41,075 nucleotides of DNA from Ruminococcus sp. (GTDB taxonomy: Bacteria; Bacillota; Clostridia; Oscillospirales; Ruminococcaceae): positions 1-41,075 of the forward strand of contig JAILFF010000128.1 in the NCBI GenBank assembly GCA_024697705.1, in the 5' to 3' direction. Position numbers and translations under genes: made by a program. Positions within the stretch are counted from its first letter, which is position 1; every line of letters begins with the position of its first letter. Shown piece after piece: positions 26,321 to 34,138 of the stretch. The notes beneath the pieces were generated by a model that made no database searches, was not told the DNA's origin, and was given only the letters and a program-made list of their open reading frames with translations.

Positions 26321-26349
26321 TTGACAACGCCTTCGTTCGGTAGTATACT
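26321..26349 (+). promoter_or_regulatory. Sigma-A type promoter for the GNAT-nitroreductase gene
   Basis: TTGACA (26321-26326) and TATACT (26344-26349) are 17 bp apart. The TTG of the -35 box also opens the longest frame here, which therefore cannot be the real start. Confidence 0.75.
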
Positions 26350-26416
26350 ATATCATAAGCACCCGAAGCGTAACCGTTTTCAGCGGAGTCTTACGGGAAT
26401 AATCATTGATCGGACG

Positions 26417-27424
26417 GTGAACGATATCGGCAAAACAACATTTGAACTTACCGAATACCGCAGCGAACATCTGCCCGAGCTGCTTTTGTTTTTGGAAAAA
26501 TGCCTTCCCGAATCGGGCAGAACGCTCGATACTTCGGGCAGGCACGCCTACTATCTCGATATTCCCGCGCACTTTTCGGGGTTTTGGTGCCTTTTCGCCG
26601 ATGGAAAGCTTATCGGTACCGTCGCTGTCGCGAAGCTCGACGATAATAACTGCGAACTCAAATCGCTCTACCTTTACGAGAGCTTTCAAGGGCGCGGTTT
26701 TGGCAGGAGCCTTCTCGAACGCGCCGTTTCATTCGCGTCGGAAAGTGGCTATGAACATATGTATCTCGACACGTTTTCTACAAGCGAAAGGGCGGTAAAG
26801 CTATACCGCCGTGCTGGATTCCGCGATACACAAAAGTACAGATCGTCCCTGAGATCGGACGTTTTTATGATTCTCGACCTTAAAGGAGGTAATTCTATGA
26901 ACGATTTTATCAAAACAATGGAGGAACGCCGCAGCTGCCGCGCTTTTAAAAGCGAGCTGCCGCCGAAGGAGCTTATCGAAAAGGTTTGCGAAGCGGGCAC
27001 CTACGCCGCCACGGGAATGAACAGGCAGTCGCCGATCATCATCGCCGTGACGAACAAGGAACTGCGTGACAGGCTTTCTGCGATGAACTCCGCCGTTATG
27101 GGCAAATCCGCGGACTTCGACCCGTTCTACGGAGCGCCCGCCGTGCTGATCGTCCTCGCCGACCGTAACATTCCGACCCACGTTTACGACGGCAGCCTTG
27201 TCATGGGGAACCTGATGAACGCGGCTCACGCGCTGGGACTGGCAAGCTGCTGGATACACCGCGCCCGCGAGGAATTCGACAGCGACGAAGGCAAAGAGAT
27301 ACTCCGCTCGCTCGGCATCGAGGGCGATTACGAGGGCATCGGACACTGCGTTTTAGGCTACGCGCAGAACGAAGCCGCTCCCGCCATGCCGAGAAAAACC
27401 GGCTACGTTTATTTCGCCGAATAA
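26417..27424 (+). CDS. GNAT acetyltransferase domain in frame with a nitroreductase domain
   Basis: One open frame encodes two enzymes. The first ~150 residues are a GNAT N-acetyltransferase with the acetyl-CoA loop QGRGFGRS and a YRRAGFRDTQ ending. The rest is a nitroreductase-like FMN oxidoreductase (MEERRSCRAFKSELP opening; AATGMNRQSP; GLASCWIHRAREEF). No ATG precedes the GNAT part after the promoter, so the start is uncertain: GTG at 26417 is chosen. A strong AAAGGAGG at 26882-26889 precedes an in-frame ATG at 26897, so the nitroreductase is probably also, or only, made separately. The fusion may be real or the result of a lost stop. Confidence 0.7.
   Translation: MNDIGKTTFELTEYRSEHLPELLLFLEKCLPESGRTLDTSGRHAYYLDIPAHFSGFWCLFADGKLIGTVAVAKLDDNNCELKSLYLYESFQGRGFGRSLLERAVSFASESGYEHMYLDTFSTSERAVKLYRRAGFRDTQKYRSSLRSDVFMILDLKGGNSMNDFIKTMEERRSCRAFKSELPPKELIEKVCEAGTYAATGMNRQSPIIIAVTNKELRDRLSAMNSAVMGKSADFDPFYGAPAVLIVLADRNIPTHVYDGSLVMGNLMNAAHALGLASCWIHRAREEFDSDEGKEILRSLGIEGDYEGIGHCVLGYAQNEAAPAMPRKTGYVYFAE
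26897..27424 (+). CDS. Nitroreductase family protein (internal start)
   Basis: Alternative product of 175 residues, the usual length for a small NAD(P)H-dependent FMN nitroreductase. AAAGGAGG lies 7 nt before the ATG, far better than any site at the 5' end of the longer frame. FMN-contact features are the RRSCR segment near residues 11-15 and the C-terminal GYAQNEAAP stretch. It would be co-transcribed with the acetyltransferase and ends at a shared terminator. Confidence 0.7.
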   Translation: MNDFIKTMEERRSCRAFKSELPPKELIEKVCEAGTYAATGMNRQSPIIIAVTNKELRDRLSAMNSAVMGKSADFDPFYGAPAVLIVLADRNIPTHVYDGSLVMGNLMNAAHALGLASCWIHRAREEFDSDEGKEILRSLGIEGDYEGIGHCVLGYAQNEAAPAMPRKTGYVYFAE

Positions 27425-27430
27425 AAACAA

Positions 27431-27459
27431 GTCCCGCAGACGTTTTCGCGCCTGCGGGC
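27431..27459. terminator. Terminator between the nitroreductase and rnz genes
   Basis: A stem pairing 27431-27442 with 27449-27459 (one mismatch) is followed by a T run on the plus strand and preceded by an A run, so it can serve both convergent genes. Confidence 0.8.
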
Positions 27460-27465
27460 TTTTTG

Positions 27466-28386
27466 TTACTCTTTAATGGTTATCTTTGCGCCGTCGGAAG
27501 TCACGGTCACGTTCGGGAACAGCTTTTCAAGCTCGCCCGCGAAGCGTTTCGGCTGCATTTCCGCGGGGCTGTAATGTGTCAGCCACAGGCGCTCGGCTCC
27601 CGCCTGTGCGGCGAGACGGCAGGCGTCCTGCATCAGCATATGACCCTTCTCGTTCATGCTCTCCTTTTTGTCAAGGTCGCCGTACATACCCTCGCAGACG
27701 AAAAGTCGCGAATCCTTGGCAAAATCGGCTATCTCCGCAAACGGCAGAGTGTCCGTAACATACGTTACCTTTATCGGCGGGCGGTTGTCGAGCGTTACCA
27801 TATCGGGCGTTATCACTCTGCCGTCGTCGAGAGTTACCGTCTCGCCCGAATGGAGAAATCTCCAGAACTGCACGGGTATCTCAAGCTCCTTTGCACGTTC
27901 GGGGCGGAACTCGGGCTTGCGGGTGAGCGTCACCGAATAGCCCAGGCAGGTCGTGGAATGTCTGACAGGCAGCGATTCTATCGTGACAAGCGGGCTGACC
28001 GCCTCCGCCGTGAAGCTGCGCCTTTCCCTGATCGGCAGCTCGCGGAAGATCACCTCGAAAGGCAGGCGATCGCAGATACTCATAAGATTCTTTATGATCT
28101 GCACCTTGCCCTCGGGCAGATATATTTCCAGCGGCTCGGTGCGCGAGGCGTTTCCGAGCGAAAGCAGGAATCCGGGCAGTCCCGAAACGTGGTCGGCGTG
28201 GGTGTGAGTGATAAGCAGCATATTGATGCGGCTGATCTTCGCGCCGCACTCGGCGAGTGCTATCTGCGTACCCTCGCCGCAGTCGATAAGCAGGGCGTTG
28301 CCCTCGTATTCATAATAAAGGCTCGTGAGCCAGCGGTTTTTGAGCGACATCATGCCGCCCGTTCCCAAAAGACAAATCTCGGGCAT
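27466..28386 (-). CDS. rnz: Ribonuclease Z
   Basis: Metallo-beta-lactamase-fold endonuclease that matures tRNA 3' ends in the cytoplasm. Residues 1-45 have the RNase Z opening (LLGTGGMM and LLIDCGEGTQ), and the zinc motif HTHADH is at 61-66. The C-terminal part has LFVCEGMYGD and LWLTHYSPAE, the remaining zinc ligands and the usual family end. The length (306) is typical. AAAGGAG is at good spacing before the ATG. It is the last gene of the pyrK-pyrD-lipoprotein operon, 39 nt after the lipoprotein gene. Confidence 0.93.
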   Translation of the reverse strand: MPEICLLGTGGMMSLKNRWLTSLYYEYEGNALLIDCGEGTQIALAECGAKISRINMLLITHTHADHVSGLPGFLLSLGNASRTEPLEIYLPEGKVQIIKNLMSICDRLPFEVIFRELPIRERRSFTAEAVSPLVTIESLPVRHSTTCLGYSVTLTRKPEFRPERAKELEIPVQFWRFLHSGETVTLDDGRVITPDMVTLDNRPPIKVTYVTDTLPFAEIADFAKDSRLFVCEGMYGDLDKKESMNEKGHMLMQDACRLAAQAGAERLWLTHYSPAEMQPKRFAGELEKLFPNVTVTSDGAKITIKE

Positions 28387-28425
28387 GGATATCTCCTTTC
28401 AGTATCATCTGATTTTTGTACGCTT

Positions 28426-29022
28426 TCAGCCGGGCAGAACAAGAACGCCAAAAAAACCTTTTCCGATCATCGTACCTTTGTAAACTTCTTCACTATCATC
28501 AAGTTCTTCCTCATCGTATAAAGAGAAACTCAAATTGAGCAGTATATCGTTATCCGTTCCGTCTGTTGACAGATAATAGCCTACGTCTACGCTGTCATCT
28601 TCTTCCGTTCCTCCCGCAAGATTCATCTGCTTTCCTTCGGAACGGTACGGAACGTCCCAACCGTCAATGTGGTCAAGACCTTTTTCAGCGAGCGTATTCT
28701 CGAAAAACTCGCCCACCCCTGCTGCGTCAATGTATGTTGTGTCATTGCCTGATACAGCAGGAAAACAAACCGTGCAATATTCGGAAAGTTCGCCGTAGCG
28801 CTTTTCTGCAATACAGTCAACAATATTTTTCATAGTTTCGGCAATAAACGGGAGAGCATTGTTTAACTTATCCGAATAGTGTTTTTTGAGCGCCGCATCA
28901 TAGTACATCTTTTCCGAGATCATTTTCTCTGTCATTTTTCCGTCCTCCGTGTAATAGCTGTTTCCCGCAGCGCAGCCGACAAGCATCACAAATGTTATAA
29001 GCAGCGCACAGAACTTCACCAC
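28426..29022 (-). CDS. Putative lipoprotein
   Basis: A secreted 198-residue protein with a short hydrophobic leader and the lipobox LVGC (Cys17), so it should be lipid-anchored outside the membrane. The mature part is acidic, opening with helices (KMISEKMYYDAALKKHY) and ending in a beta-rich stretch. I do not recognise a domain. The start is a GTG overlapping the end of pyrD by 7 nt and lacking its own good ribosome site, implying translational coupling. Confidence 0.8.
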   Translation of the reverse strand: MVKFCALLITFVMLVGCAAGNSYYTEDGKMTEKMISEKMYYDAALKKHYSDKLNNALPFIAETMKNIVDCIAEKRYGELSEYCTVCFPAVSGNDTTYIDAAGVGEFFENTLAEKGLDHIDGWDVPYRSEGKQMNLAGGTEEDDSVDVGYYLSTDGTDNDILLNLSFSLYDEEELDDSEEVYKGTMIGKGFFGVLVLPG

Positions 29023-29933
29023 GGCTGCACCGTGCCTACTATCTCGGAAATATTCGCAATGTTATTATCGGCGCAGTATTTCTCCAAGCCGTCAACGATC
29101 TTGACAGGCGCGTAGGGGTCGGCGAATATCGCAGCGCCAACTTGTATAGCCGAAGCTCCCGCCATCATCATTTCAACAGCGTCCTCCCAAGTCGCGATAC
29201 CGCCCATGCCGACTATCGGCAGCTTGACGGCGTTCGCCACCTGCCACACCATGCGGACAGCCACCGGGAACACCGCCGGACCCGAAAGCCCGCCCACGTT
29301 GTTTTTCAGCACGGGACGGCGCGTTTTTATGTCTATCCTCATGCCAAGCAGCGTGTTAATCAGCGAGAGCGCGTCCGCGCCCGCCGCCTCGACGGACTTC
29401 GCGATATCAATAATGCTCGTAACGTTCGGCGACAGCTTCACCATGAGTGGTTTGTCGGGCATAGCCTTTCTCACCGCCGCCGTGACAGCTCCCGCTACCG
29501 TGCAGTCGGTGCCGAATGCCGCGCCGCCGTGCTTGACGTTCGGGCAGCTGATGTTGAGCTCCACCATATCAACGGCGGAATCGTTTATCATCGCGGCAAG
29601 CTCGGCACATTCCTCCACCGACGAACCCGCGATATTCGCAATAACGCGGATATCCTTCGTCAGCAGATTCGGCAGCTCGTATTCGAGGAACTTCTTCGCA
29701 CCGCCGTTTTGCAGACCAACCGAATTGAGCATACCCGCGGGCGTTTCGGCAACGCGGGGTCCCTGATTGCCCTGACGCGGGTTCAGCGTAGTACCCTTTA
29801 CCGAAATGCCGCCCAAGCGCGAAAGCGGGTAAAGACTCTCGTACTCGCGACCGTAGCCGTATGTGCCGCTGGCGGGGATAACGGGATTCTTGAACTCCAC
29901 GCCGCATATATTCACCTTTAATCTTTCGCTCAT
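29016..29933 (-). CDS. pyrD: Dihydroorotate dehydrogenase, class 1B catalytic subunit
   Basis: FMN enzyme oxidising dihydroorotate to orotate in pyrimidine synthesis. It shows the class 1 opening NPVIPASGTYGYG, Cys130 as catalytic base in LNISCPN, VKLSPNV, and FMN-phosphate binding around GMGGIATWEDAVEMMMAGA. The Cys base and the adjacent pyrK indicate the NAD-linked class 1B heterotetramer. GGAGG lies 10 nt before the ATG, which overlaps the stop of pyrK (ATGA). Confidence 0.96.
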   Translation of the reverse strand: MSERLKVNICGVEFKNPVIPASGTYGYGREYESLYPLSRLGGISVKGTTLNPRQGNQGPRVAETPAGMLNSVGLQNGGAKKFLEYELPNLLTKDIRVIANIAGSSVEECAELAAMINDSAVDMVELNISCPNVKHGGAAFGTDCTVAGAVTAAVRKAMPDKPLMVKLSPNVTSIIDIAKSVEAAGADALSLINTLLGMRIDIKTRRPVLKNNVGGLSGPAVFPVAVRMVWQVANAVKLPIVGMGGIATWEDAVEMMMAGASAIQVGAAIFADPYAPVKIVDGLEKYCADNNIANISEIVGTVQPW

Positions 29934-30709
29934 GTGAAGTCAACCTCCTCTCCGTCGAAAACGGGACCGTCCTTGCAGACGTGGCTTAAATAGCTCTCGC
30001 CGTCCTTGACCGTCTTGCAGACGCAGACAAGACACGCTCCCACGCCGCAAGCCATACGCTGTTCGAGCGAGACCTCGCTCTTCACGCCGTACTGCTTTGC
30101 AAGCTCGACTATGCCTTTAAGCATCGGCGCGGGACCGCAGGCGTAGATTATATCGGGCTTGTCGGTTTCAAGACGAGCTTTCAGCGGCTCGGTGACAAAG
30201 CCGTGTACGCCCGCCGTGCCGTCGTCGGTGCAGAGGGTGGTCTTGCAGCCCGCTGCCGCAAAGTCCTCCTGCAAGATAGCTATGCCCGCCGTGCGGAAGC
30301 CGCTTATCACTTCGGCATCCGCGCCGTATTTTTTAGCGATTCCGAGCATCGGGGGCGTACCGATACCGCCGCCCACACAGACGGCTTTTTTGCCCTCGTA
30401 CACGGTGAAGCCGTTGCCGAGCGGCGCCATTATGTCGATAAGCTGACCCTTGTTAAGCTCGGCGATCTTGTCGGTACCCTTGCCGCGCACCTCAAAGACC
30501 ATGCGCAGGGTGCCGCGCTCCCTGTCAATGTCGCATATCGAGATCGGGCGGCGCAGGAAAAAGCCCTCCGCCGCGACCTGCATGAACTGCCCGGGCTCCG
30601 CAAGAGCCGCTATTTCGGGGCAAAGTATCGTAATATCGAAAACGCCCTTTGCTATGGCGCGTTTTTCTATTATTTGGTATCTGCCTTGTTTGTACATACC
30701 GGACGTCAT
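29930..30709 (-). CDS. pyrK: Dihydroorotate dehydrogenase electron transfer subunit
   Basis: Iron-sulfur flavoprotein passing electrons from PyrD to NAD+. FAD-binding RRPISI is at 53-58, the NAD-binding VCVGGGIGTPP is near 110-120, and the [2Fe-2S] cysteines are Cys221, 226, 229 and 245. The length is normal. An ATG four codons in (30697) is an alternative start because the AAAGGA box abuts the first ATG. It overlaps pyrD by 4 nt. Confidence 0.95.
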   Translation of the reverse strand: MTSGMYKQGRYQIIEKRAIAKGVFDITILCPEIAALAEPGQFMQVAAEGFFLRRPISICDIDRERGTLRMVFEVRGKGTDKIAELNKGQLIDIMAPLGNGFTVYEGKKAVCVGGGIGTPPMLGIAKKYGADAEVISGFRTAGIAILQEDFAAAGCKTTLCTDDGTAGVHGFVTEPLKARLETDKPDIIYACGPAPMLKGIVELAKQYGVKSEVSLEQRMACGVGACLVCVCKTVKDGESYLSHVCKDGPVFDGEEVDFT

Positions 30710-30725
30710 TCCTTTCGGGTGATTA

Positions 30726-31019
30726 TTATTCCATATCGCGGAGAAGCGCTATCCTCCCGGCGATATTCTTCTCAAATTCCTCATCGGTGAACTTAGGGTC
30801 GCGGGTGCTGTTCCACACCCCGCAGGGGATATCTCCGCATTCGATACAGCTGCCGAAGCCGTGTTCCGTCACGCAGCAGGCATAGATGGCACATTCTTCT
30901 CCGCCCGCGTGGAAAACTCTGCCGAGACAGGCATTGCAGCCGGGGCACATCTCGCCGAAACAGTAGCACTTAGCGCAGTCGGAACCGCACACGCTGATAT
31001 TTTTATCATTCAAAGACAT
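30726..31019 (-). CDS. Small Cys-rich protein, DUF3795-like
   Basis: A 97-residue soluble protein with about a dozen Cys, starting VCGSDCAKCYCFG and continuing CPGCNACLG, then CAIYACCVTEHGFGSCIECGDIPC. This spacing resembles the DUF3795 family of likely zinc-binding proteins of unknown function. It is the first gene after the promoter at 31053-31081. AAGGAGG lies very close to the ATG, so a TTG two codons on may be used. Confidence 0.75.
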   Translation of the reverse strand: MSLNDKNISVCGSDCAKCYCFGEMCPGCNACLGRVFHAGGEECAIYACCVTEHGFGSCIECGDIPCGVWNSTRDPKFTDEEFEKNIAGRIALLRDME

Positions 31020-31052
31020 CGCCTCCTTAATAATTCACTTTCGGGGAATCCT

Positions 31053-31081
31053 ATTATACCACATTCTCGCCAAAAAATCAA
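31053..31081 (-). promoter_or_regulatory. Sigma-A type promoter for the DUF3795-pyrK-pyrD-rnz operon
   Basis: On the minus strand TTGATT (31081-31076), 17 bp, then TATAAT (31058-31053). No pyrimidine attenuator or PyrR site was recognised in the short leader. Confidence 0.75.
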
Positions 31082-31130
31082 GTCCCACCCTCACAAACCG
31101 CGCATTTTCAAGCACTTTGCAGCTCTTAGC

Positions 31131-31165
31131 GACCGTTTGTCAAGCCGTTTGGTCAACAAACGGTC
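31131..31165. repeat. Inverted repeat beside the decayed integrase
   Basis: GACCGTTTG (31131-31139) is inverted at 31157-31165, and a third partial copy CCGTTTG (31145-31151) lies between. Its place just past the 3' end of the integrase remnant fits an attachment-site or element-end region, or a terminator. Confidence 0.5.
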
Positions 31166-31224
31166 AACTTTTAAGCTGCTGAAAGTTATTTCAACCTGCG
31201 TTTAACATATCTTTTCTTAAGCTA

Positions 31225-31699
31225 TCAGCCCGTTTTGCGCTTGGGCATTTTCGGTATCGCCTTGGTGACAATCTCACAGCAATGACGGTCATTGTCTTTG
31301 AGGGTATGACTATATGTGCGAAGCGTTACATCAGGTCGGGAATGTCCTGCCCTCTTTGCCGCTTCGGGTATGCTTATGCCTTTTTGAAGCTGTAAGCTGA
31401 TCGCCGTATGCCGTCGAAGCCGATATACTCGACTGCTCTTTGATCTTGATGGCATAGTTACAGTATTCATTGAACGTTATCCTTGAATCAGATGTAGTCT
31501 GTTCCTCGATACCCTTTTCAAAGATCACTGCCTGCTTTTCGGCGTTATTCTTATTCCATGCGGCGGACTTGGTATCGTCGTACTTTACAGATAAAGTTCG
31601 GAACACTTGCTTTCCGGTCTGCGCGTCCCTGTGGTCGAAAACCCTTACGCGGTACGAGGTTATATTACCCTCTTTATTCCTGCGTTCCTGTATATTCAT
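31225..31699 (-). pseudogene. Decayed tyrosine integrase
   Basis: Two fragments in different frames belong to one phage/ICE-type integrase. The first (from 31699) holds the N-terminal arm-binding domain (YRVRVFDHRDAQTGKQ) and the start of the core-binding domain (TFNEYCNYA). The second (from 31470 to 31225) holds the C-terminal catalytic end: RLRRHTAISLQLQKG, RAGHSRPDVTLRTYSH with the HxxR-like box, GH and the Tyr nucleophile. The central ~200 residues, including the first catalytic Arg, are missing. It is therefore an internal deletion with a frame change and should be inactive. Confidence 0.85.
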
Positions 31700-31856
31700 T
31701 TCGCCACCGCCTTTCGGGTGATGGCGTTATTCTGCTGTCTTATCATTATTACCTCCGTTTCCGACAGCGGAAATATATCGTAATAGTATTATACCATATC
31801 CCGCTGTGTATTTCAATATTGTAATTGCGTTAAAATTGCGTTAAATCTTTGAATAT

Positions 31857-32216
31857 TTATTCCGAGCCCGTGTCCTCTGTATTGTCGGCTTGGTCGATAT
31901 TATTATCATTAGTAATATTGTTATCAATAACCGCAATATGTTTAGCCCTCTCCGATTCGATATATTCCTTGACCTCGTTTATAAGCAGCAACTCGCCCCA
32001 CTTTATTTTCAGCTCATCGGGAGTAATATCGTCCCAAAAGTCCTCTTTAACGGTTGCGGCAAGACCATTATATTTCTCCTGCTCCGGCTCATTTCTGCGA
32101 ACGGATACTTTATCCCATGCGCCGACCGAATCATTCTTTGCGGCTTCGAGCATTTTTTCCATCTCTATAACGCGCCGGTTCTTTCTCTCCGCTTCCTTGA
32201 TAAGGTTCTTTACCAT
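31857..32216 (-). CDS. Hypothetical charged helical protein, possibly a remnant
   Basis: A 119-residue frame from an ATG at 32216 encodes a charged coiled-coil stretch (KEAERKNRRVIEMEKMLEAAK), then WDDITPDELKIKW and an acidic Asn/Asp-rich tail. I recognise no family. It overlaps the end of the methylase remnant in another frame and has only a weak ribosome site, so it may be the tail of a disrupted gene. Confidence 0.4.
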   Translation of the reverse strand: MVKNLIKEAERKNRRVIEMEKMLEAAKNDSVGAWDKVSVRRNEPEQEKYNGLAATVKEDFWDDITPDELKIKWGELLLINEVKEYIESERAKHIAVIDNNITNDNNIDQADNTEDTGSE

Positions 32217-32778
32217 TATTTTTCTTTGCCTGATTCGCTTCGATAGACTCAAAAGCAAGCGGATCGTTGTCAAATAGCATCATCTGAAAATCGTCTTTGC
32301 CTGCTTCTTCCAGTGAGTTAGTCAGGAACACATTCAGACGATGGTCGCCGCCGAAATCGTAGCCCGTATCTTTCAGTACCATAGCAAGCTTCATGTGTGC
32401 CACGGCATAGGGAGCCATCATCAGCTCAAAGCCGTTCAGACGGGGCAGCAGATGCTTCGGCACATACTCGTTCCATGCTTTCCTGATCTGCTCCTCACTC
32501 TCGCCCTTGTGCTTTGCTTTGAAATTATCATATATTTGTAGAATAGTCTGTCGCAGGAACGTTCCCGTGCCTGTTGCGGGATCAAGTATCTGCACCTTCG
32601 ATACTTCTTTGGTATCCTCGGTCATGCCCTGACCTCTGATCTTTTCACACATATATTTCACGGTCTTTGTTTCTTCCGATGCCAGACCATCCGCAAGCCC
32701 GAATTCTGTTTTCAGAATACTGTCAACCGCCCTGACGATGAGCTTTTCGCCCTCAATGCCGAATGTCTTGGAAATACG
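32131..32778 (-). pseudogene. Truncated N6-adenine methylase, type ISP-like restriction enzyme fragment
   Basis: The frame is open from about 32778 downward without a proper start. It contains FGIEGEKL, GLADGLAS, motif I ILDPATGTGTFLRQT for SAM binding and FELMMAPYAVAHMKL. It then loses homology before the catalytic NPPY motif (EPYQGSG appears in its place). Helicase and target-recognition parts are absent. It abuts the serine recombinase remnant head-on near 32780, a clear junction of two unrelated sequences. Confidence 0.75.
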
Positions 32779-32990
32779 GAGCGTTTTCTTTGATACAGAA
32801 GTATGAGCATATCACGGAGCTTACACCTGAAATCATGCACGAACTGATTGAAAAGATCGTTGTCCATGCTCCTGACAAAAGCAGCGGGCATCGCACACAG
32901 GAGATCGAAATTCACTATCGCTTCAACGTTGCCGCAGCTACTGCCGTTGCTGACAGTATGATGTACGACAAAAAGAGAAAGGCTGCATAA
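32772..32990 (+). pseudogene. C-terminal tail of a large serine recombinase
   Basis: Encodes the end of a TnpX/Tn-type large serine recombinase: FSLIQKYEHITELTPEIM, LIEKIVVHAPDKSSGHR and EIEIHYRFN, typical of the DUF4368-like C terminus. The resolvase catalytic domain and the recombinase domain are missing upstream, where the sequence switches to the methylase remnant. A hairpin follows the stop. Confidence 0.78.
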
Positions 32991-33009
32991 CCGCCGAGGT
33001 TACGCAACC
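32981..33009 (+). terminator. Hairpin at the end of the recombinase remnant
   Basis: GGCTGCATAACC (32981-32992) pairs with GGTTACGCAACC (32998-33009) with two G-U or mismatched positions, followed by TTATCTTC. It spans the stop codon. Confidence 0.45.
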
Positions 33010-33092
33010 TTATCTTCAAATCATAAAAACTTCTTTGTGAGTACCCTTCTTCACTCCCGGGGAGTTGCTTTTCGATTTTGCCGGTTCGCGGT

Positions 33093-33605
33093 TCAAGCCT
33101 TGCTTGCTGCCCGTTTTGCTCTATGGCTGCGTGCCGATTGTTTCAGGTATATGCAGAATTCTATGAGAGCTATGTACTTATCCGTCAGCATTACCACCAT
33201 GGATTCGGGGTATTTCGGCAATCCCTTGCGGATAGGCCACATATGCTTGACGATGATATCCTGCTCGACTTTTGTGAGCTTAAAGCTTTCAAGCGCGTTT
33301 TCGAGCGCTTTTTCCGGATGAGTGGCAAGATGCTTTCTTGTACATTTTGGACAGTCCTCGTACAGATCGTGAAGCAGCCCCGCCCTTGCTGCCTGTTCCG
33401 CGTTAAGTCCCAGTCTGCGGCAGGTAAGATAGCTGTAATACGATACATTCAGACAATGCTGAAAGCGCGTCATGCAGTGGTGATGAGTGAAATCCTTAAG
33501 CTTCAGCACCTCGTCGCTGCCAATCACGTCTTTTACCGCGTCATGGTATCCGCTTATCTGAGGAGAACTTTCCACAGTATAGCGCGAACCGATTGCTCTT
33601 GACAT
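33093..33605 (-). CDS. HD-domain phosphohydrolase
   Basis: A 170-residue soluble metal-dependent phosphohydrolase. The HD ligands are visible as His50 (RFQHCLNV), His79-Asp80 (GLLHDLYED) and Asp141 (LTDKYIAL), with further His at 96 and 120. Small stand-alone HD proteins of this size are common in clostridia; the substrate cannot be told. The promoter lies at 33722-33750. It is the intact gene bordering the mobile-DNA remnants. Confidence 0.85.
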   Translation of the reverse strand: MSRAIGSRYTVESSPQISGYHDAVKDVIGSDEVLKLKDFTHHHCMTRFQHCLNVSYYSYLTCRRLGLNAEQAARAGLLHDLYEDCPKCTRKHLATHPEKALENALESFKLTKVEQDIIVKHMWPIRKGLPKYPESMVVMLTDKYIALIEFCIYLKQSARSHRAKRAASKA

Positions 33606-33721
33606 TTAGGCGATCAGATCCTTCCGTTTATACATTCATATATTTATATGCGAAGAAGCCGAAGCTACGGAAAAATCACTTATTTTCAAAGCAACCTTTT
33701 CTTTGTTACAGCTTAAATATA

Positions 33722-33750
33722 ATTATATCGAAATTTTATGAATTTTTCAA
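33722..33750 (-). promoter_or_regulatory. Promoter for the HD-domain gene
   Basis: Minus-strand TTGAAA (33750-33745), 17-bp spacer, TATAAT (33727-33722), about 110 nt upstream of the ATG. Confidence 0.65.
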
Positions 33751-33819
33751 TAATATCAATAAGACAAAATATAAATTATTAAATTAAAATTAACAAAAAC
33801 GTTTTCAAAACAGAAAAAA

Positions 33820-33841
33820 CAGCGGCCGAAACCGACCGCTG
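33820..33841 (-). terminator. Terminator of the flippase-YezG-like operon
   Basis: CAGCGG (33820-33825) pairs with CCGCTG (33836-33841), extended inward by CCG/CGG pairing, and a run of six T follows on the minus strand. Confidence 0.75.
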
Positions 33842-33868
33842 CGTAACAGACCGTAAGATCCGATAGTA

Positions 33869-34138
33869 TCATCTAAGCAATTCATTCTCAAGTTCGACTG
33901 CAAGGCTCCTCAGCTCTGTTATCAGCGCATCGGTATCCCTTTCATCGAATCCGTCACCGGCGGCTTTTTGAGGCATCTTCACCGTACTCCACATCGGTAC
34001 GTCGAACGCTCTGCCTTTTCTTTTCTTCTCTATTTCCTCATATAGCAGACAAATGCGTGAATTCAGCGAATCGAGTGCGTCCATAGTTTCGCGCTTGTCG
34101 TAACCGCCGATAGCCACGGTAGTCAGATAGCTTATCAT
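33869..34138 (-). CDS. Hypothetical 89-aa helical protein
   Basis: A small soluble protein with a helical N-terminal half (KRETMDALDSLNSRICLLYEEIEKKRK), a short Pro/Trp-containing linker, and a C-terminal helix (LITELRSLAVELENELL). I recognise no family. Its ATG overlaps the stop of the YezG-like gene by 4 nt and GGTGAG precedes it, so it is translationally coupled to that protein and may work with it. Confidence 0.7.
   Translation of the reverse strand: MISYLTTVAIGGYDKRETMDALDSLNSRICLLYEEIEKKRKGRAFDVPMWSTVKMPQKAAGDGFDERDTDALITELRSLAVELENELLR

Larger units (their letters stand above)
25435..26416. other. Long non-coding region with divergent promoters and leader of the T7SS locus
   Basis: Minus-strand transcription from 26045-26073 would leave a leader of about 600 nt. 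It contains an 8-bp inverted repeat GTCCGCTT/AAGCGGAC (25650-25657 with 25714-25721), a small hairpin TGACC-CGCA-GGTCA (25734-25747) and a mini-frame at 25445-25471. An 81-codon frame at 25745-25990 starts with TTG and has no ribosome site, so I do not call it. The part from 26045 to 26320 is very AT-rich with no gene seen. Confidence 0.6.

Noticed and set aside
26321..26416. N-terminal extension of the GNAT frame from TTG at 26321
   Set aside because: The TTG is part of the TTGACA -35 box, so it lies upstream of the expected transcription start.
27463..28521. 352-codon plus-strand frame opposite rnz
   Set aside because: The minus strand encodes a complete ribonuclease Z with its zinc motifs; the plus frame shows no family features.
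29142..29921. 259-codon plus-strand frame opposite pyrD
   Set aside because: pyrD is complete on the minus strand; the opposite frame is Arg/His-rich shadow sequence.
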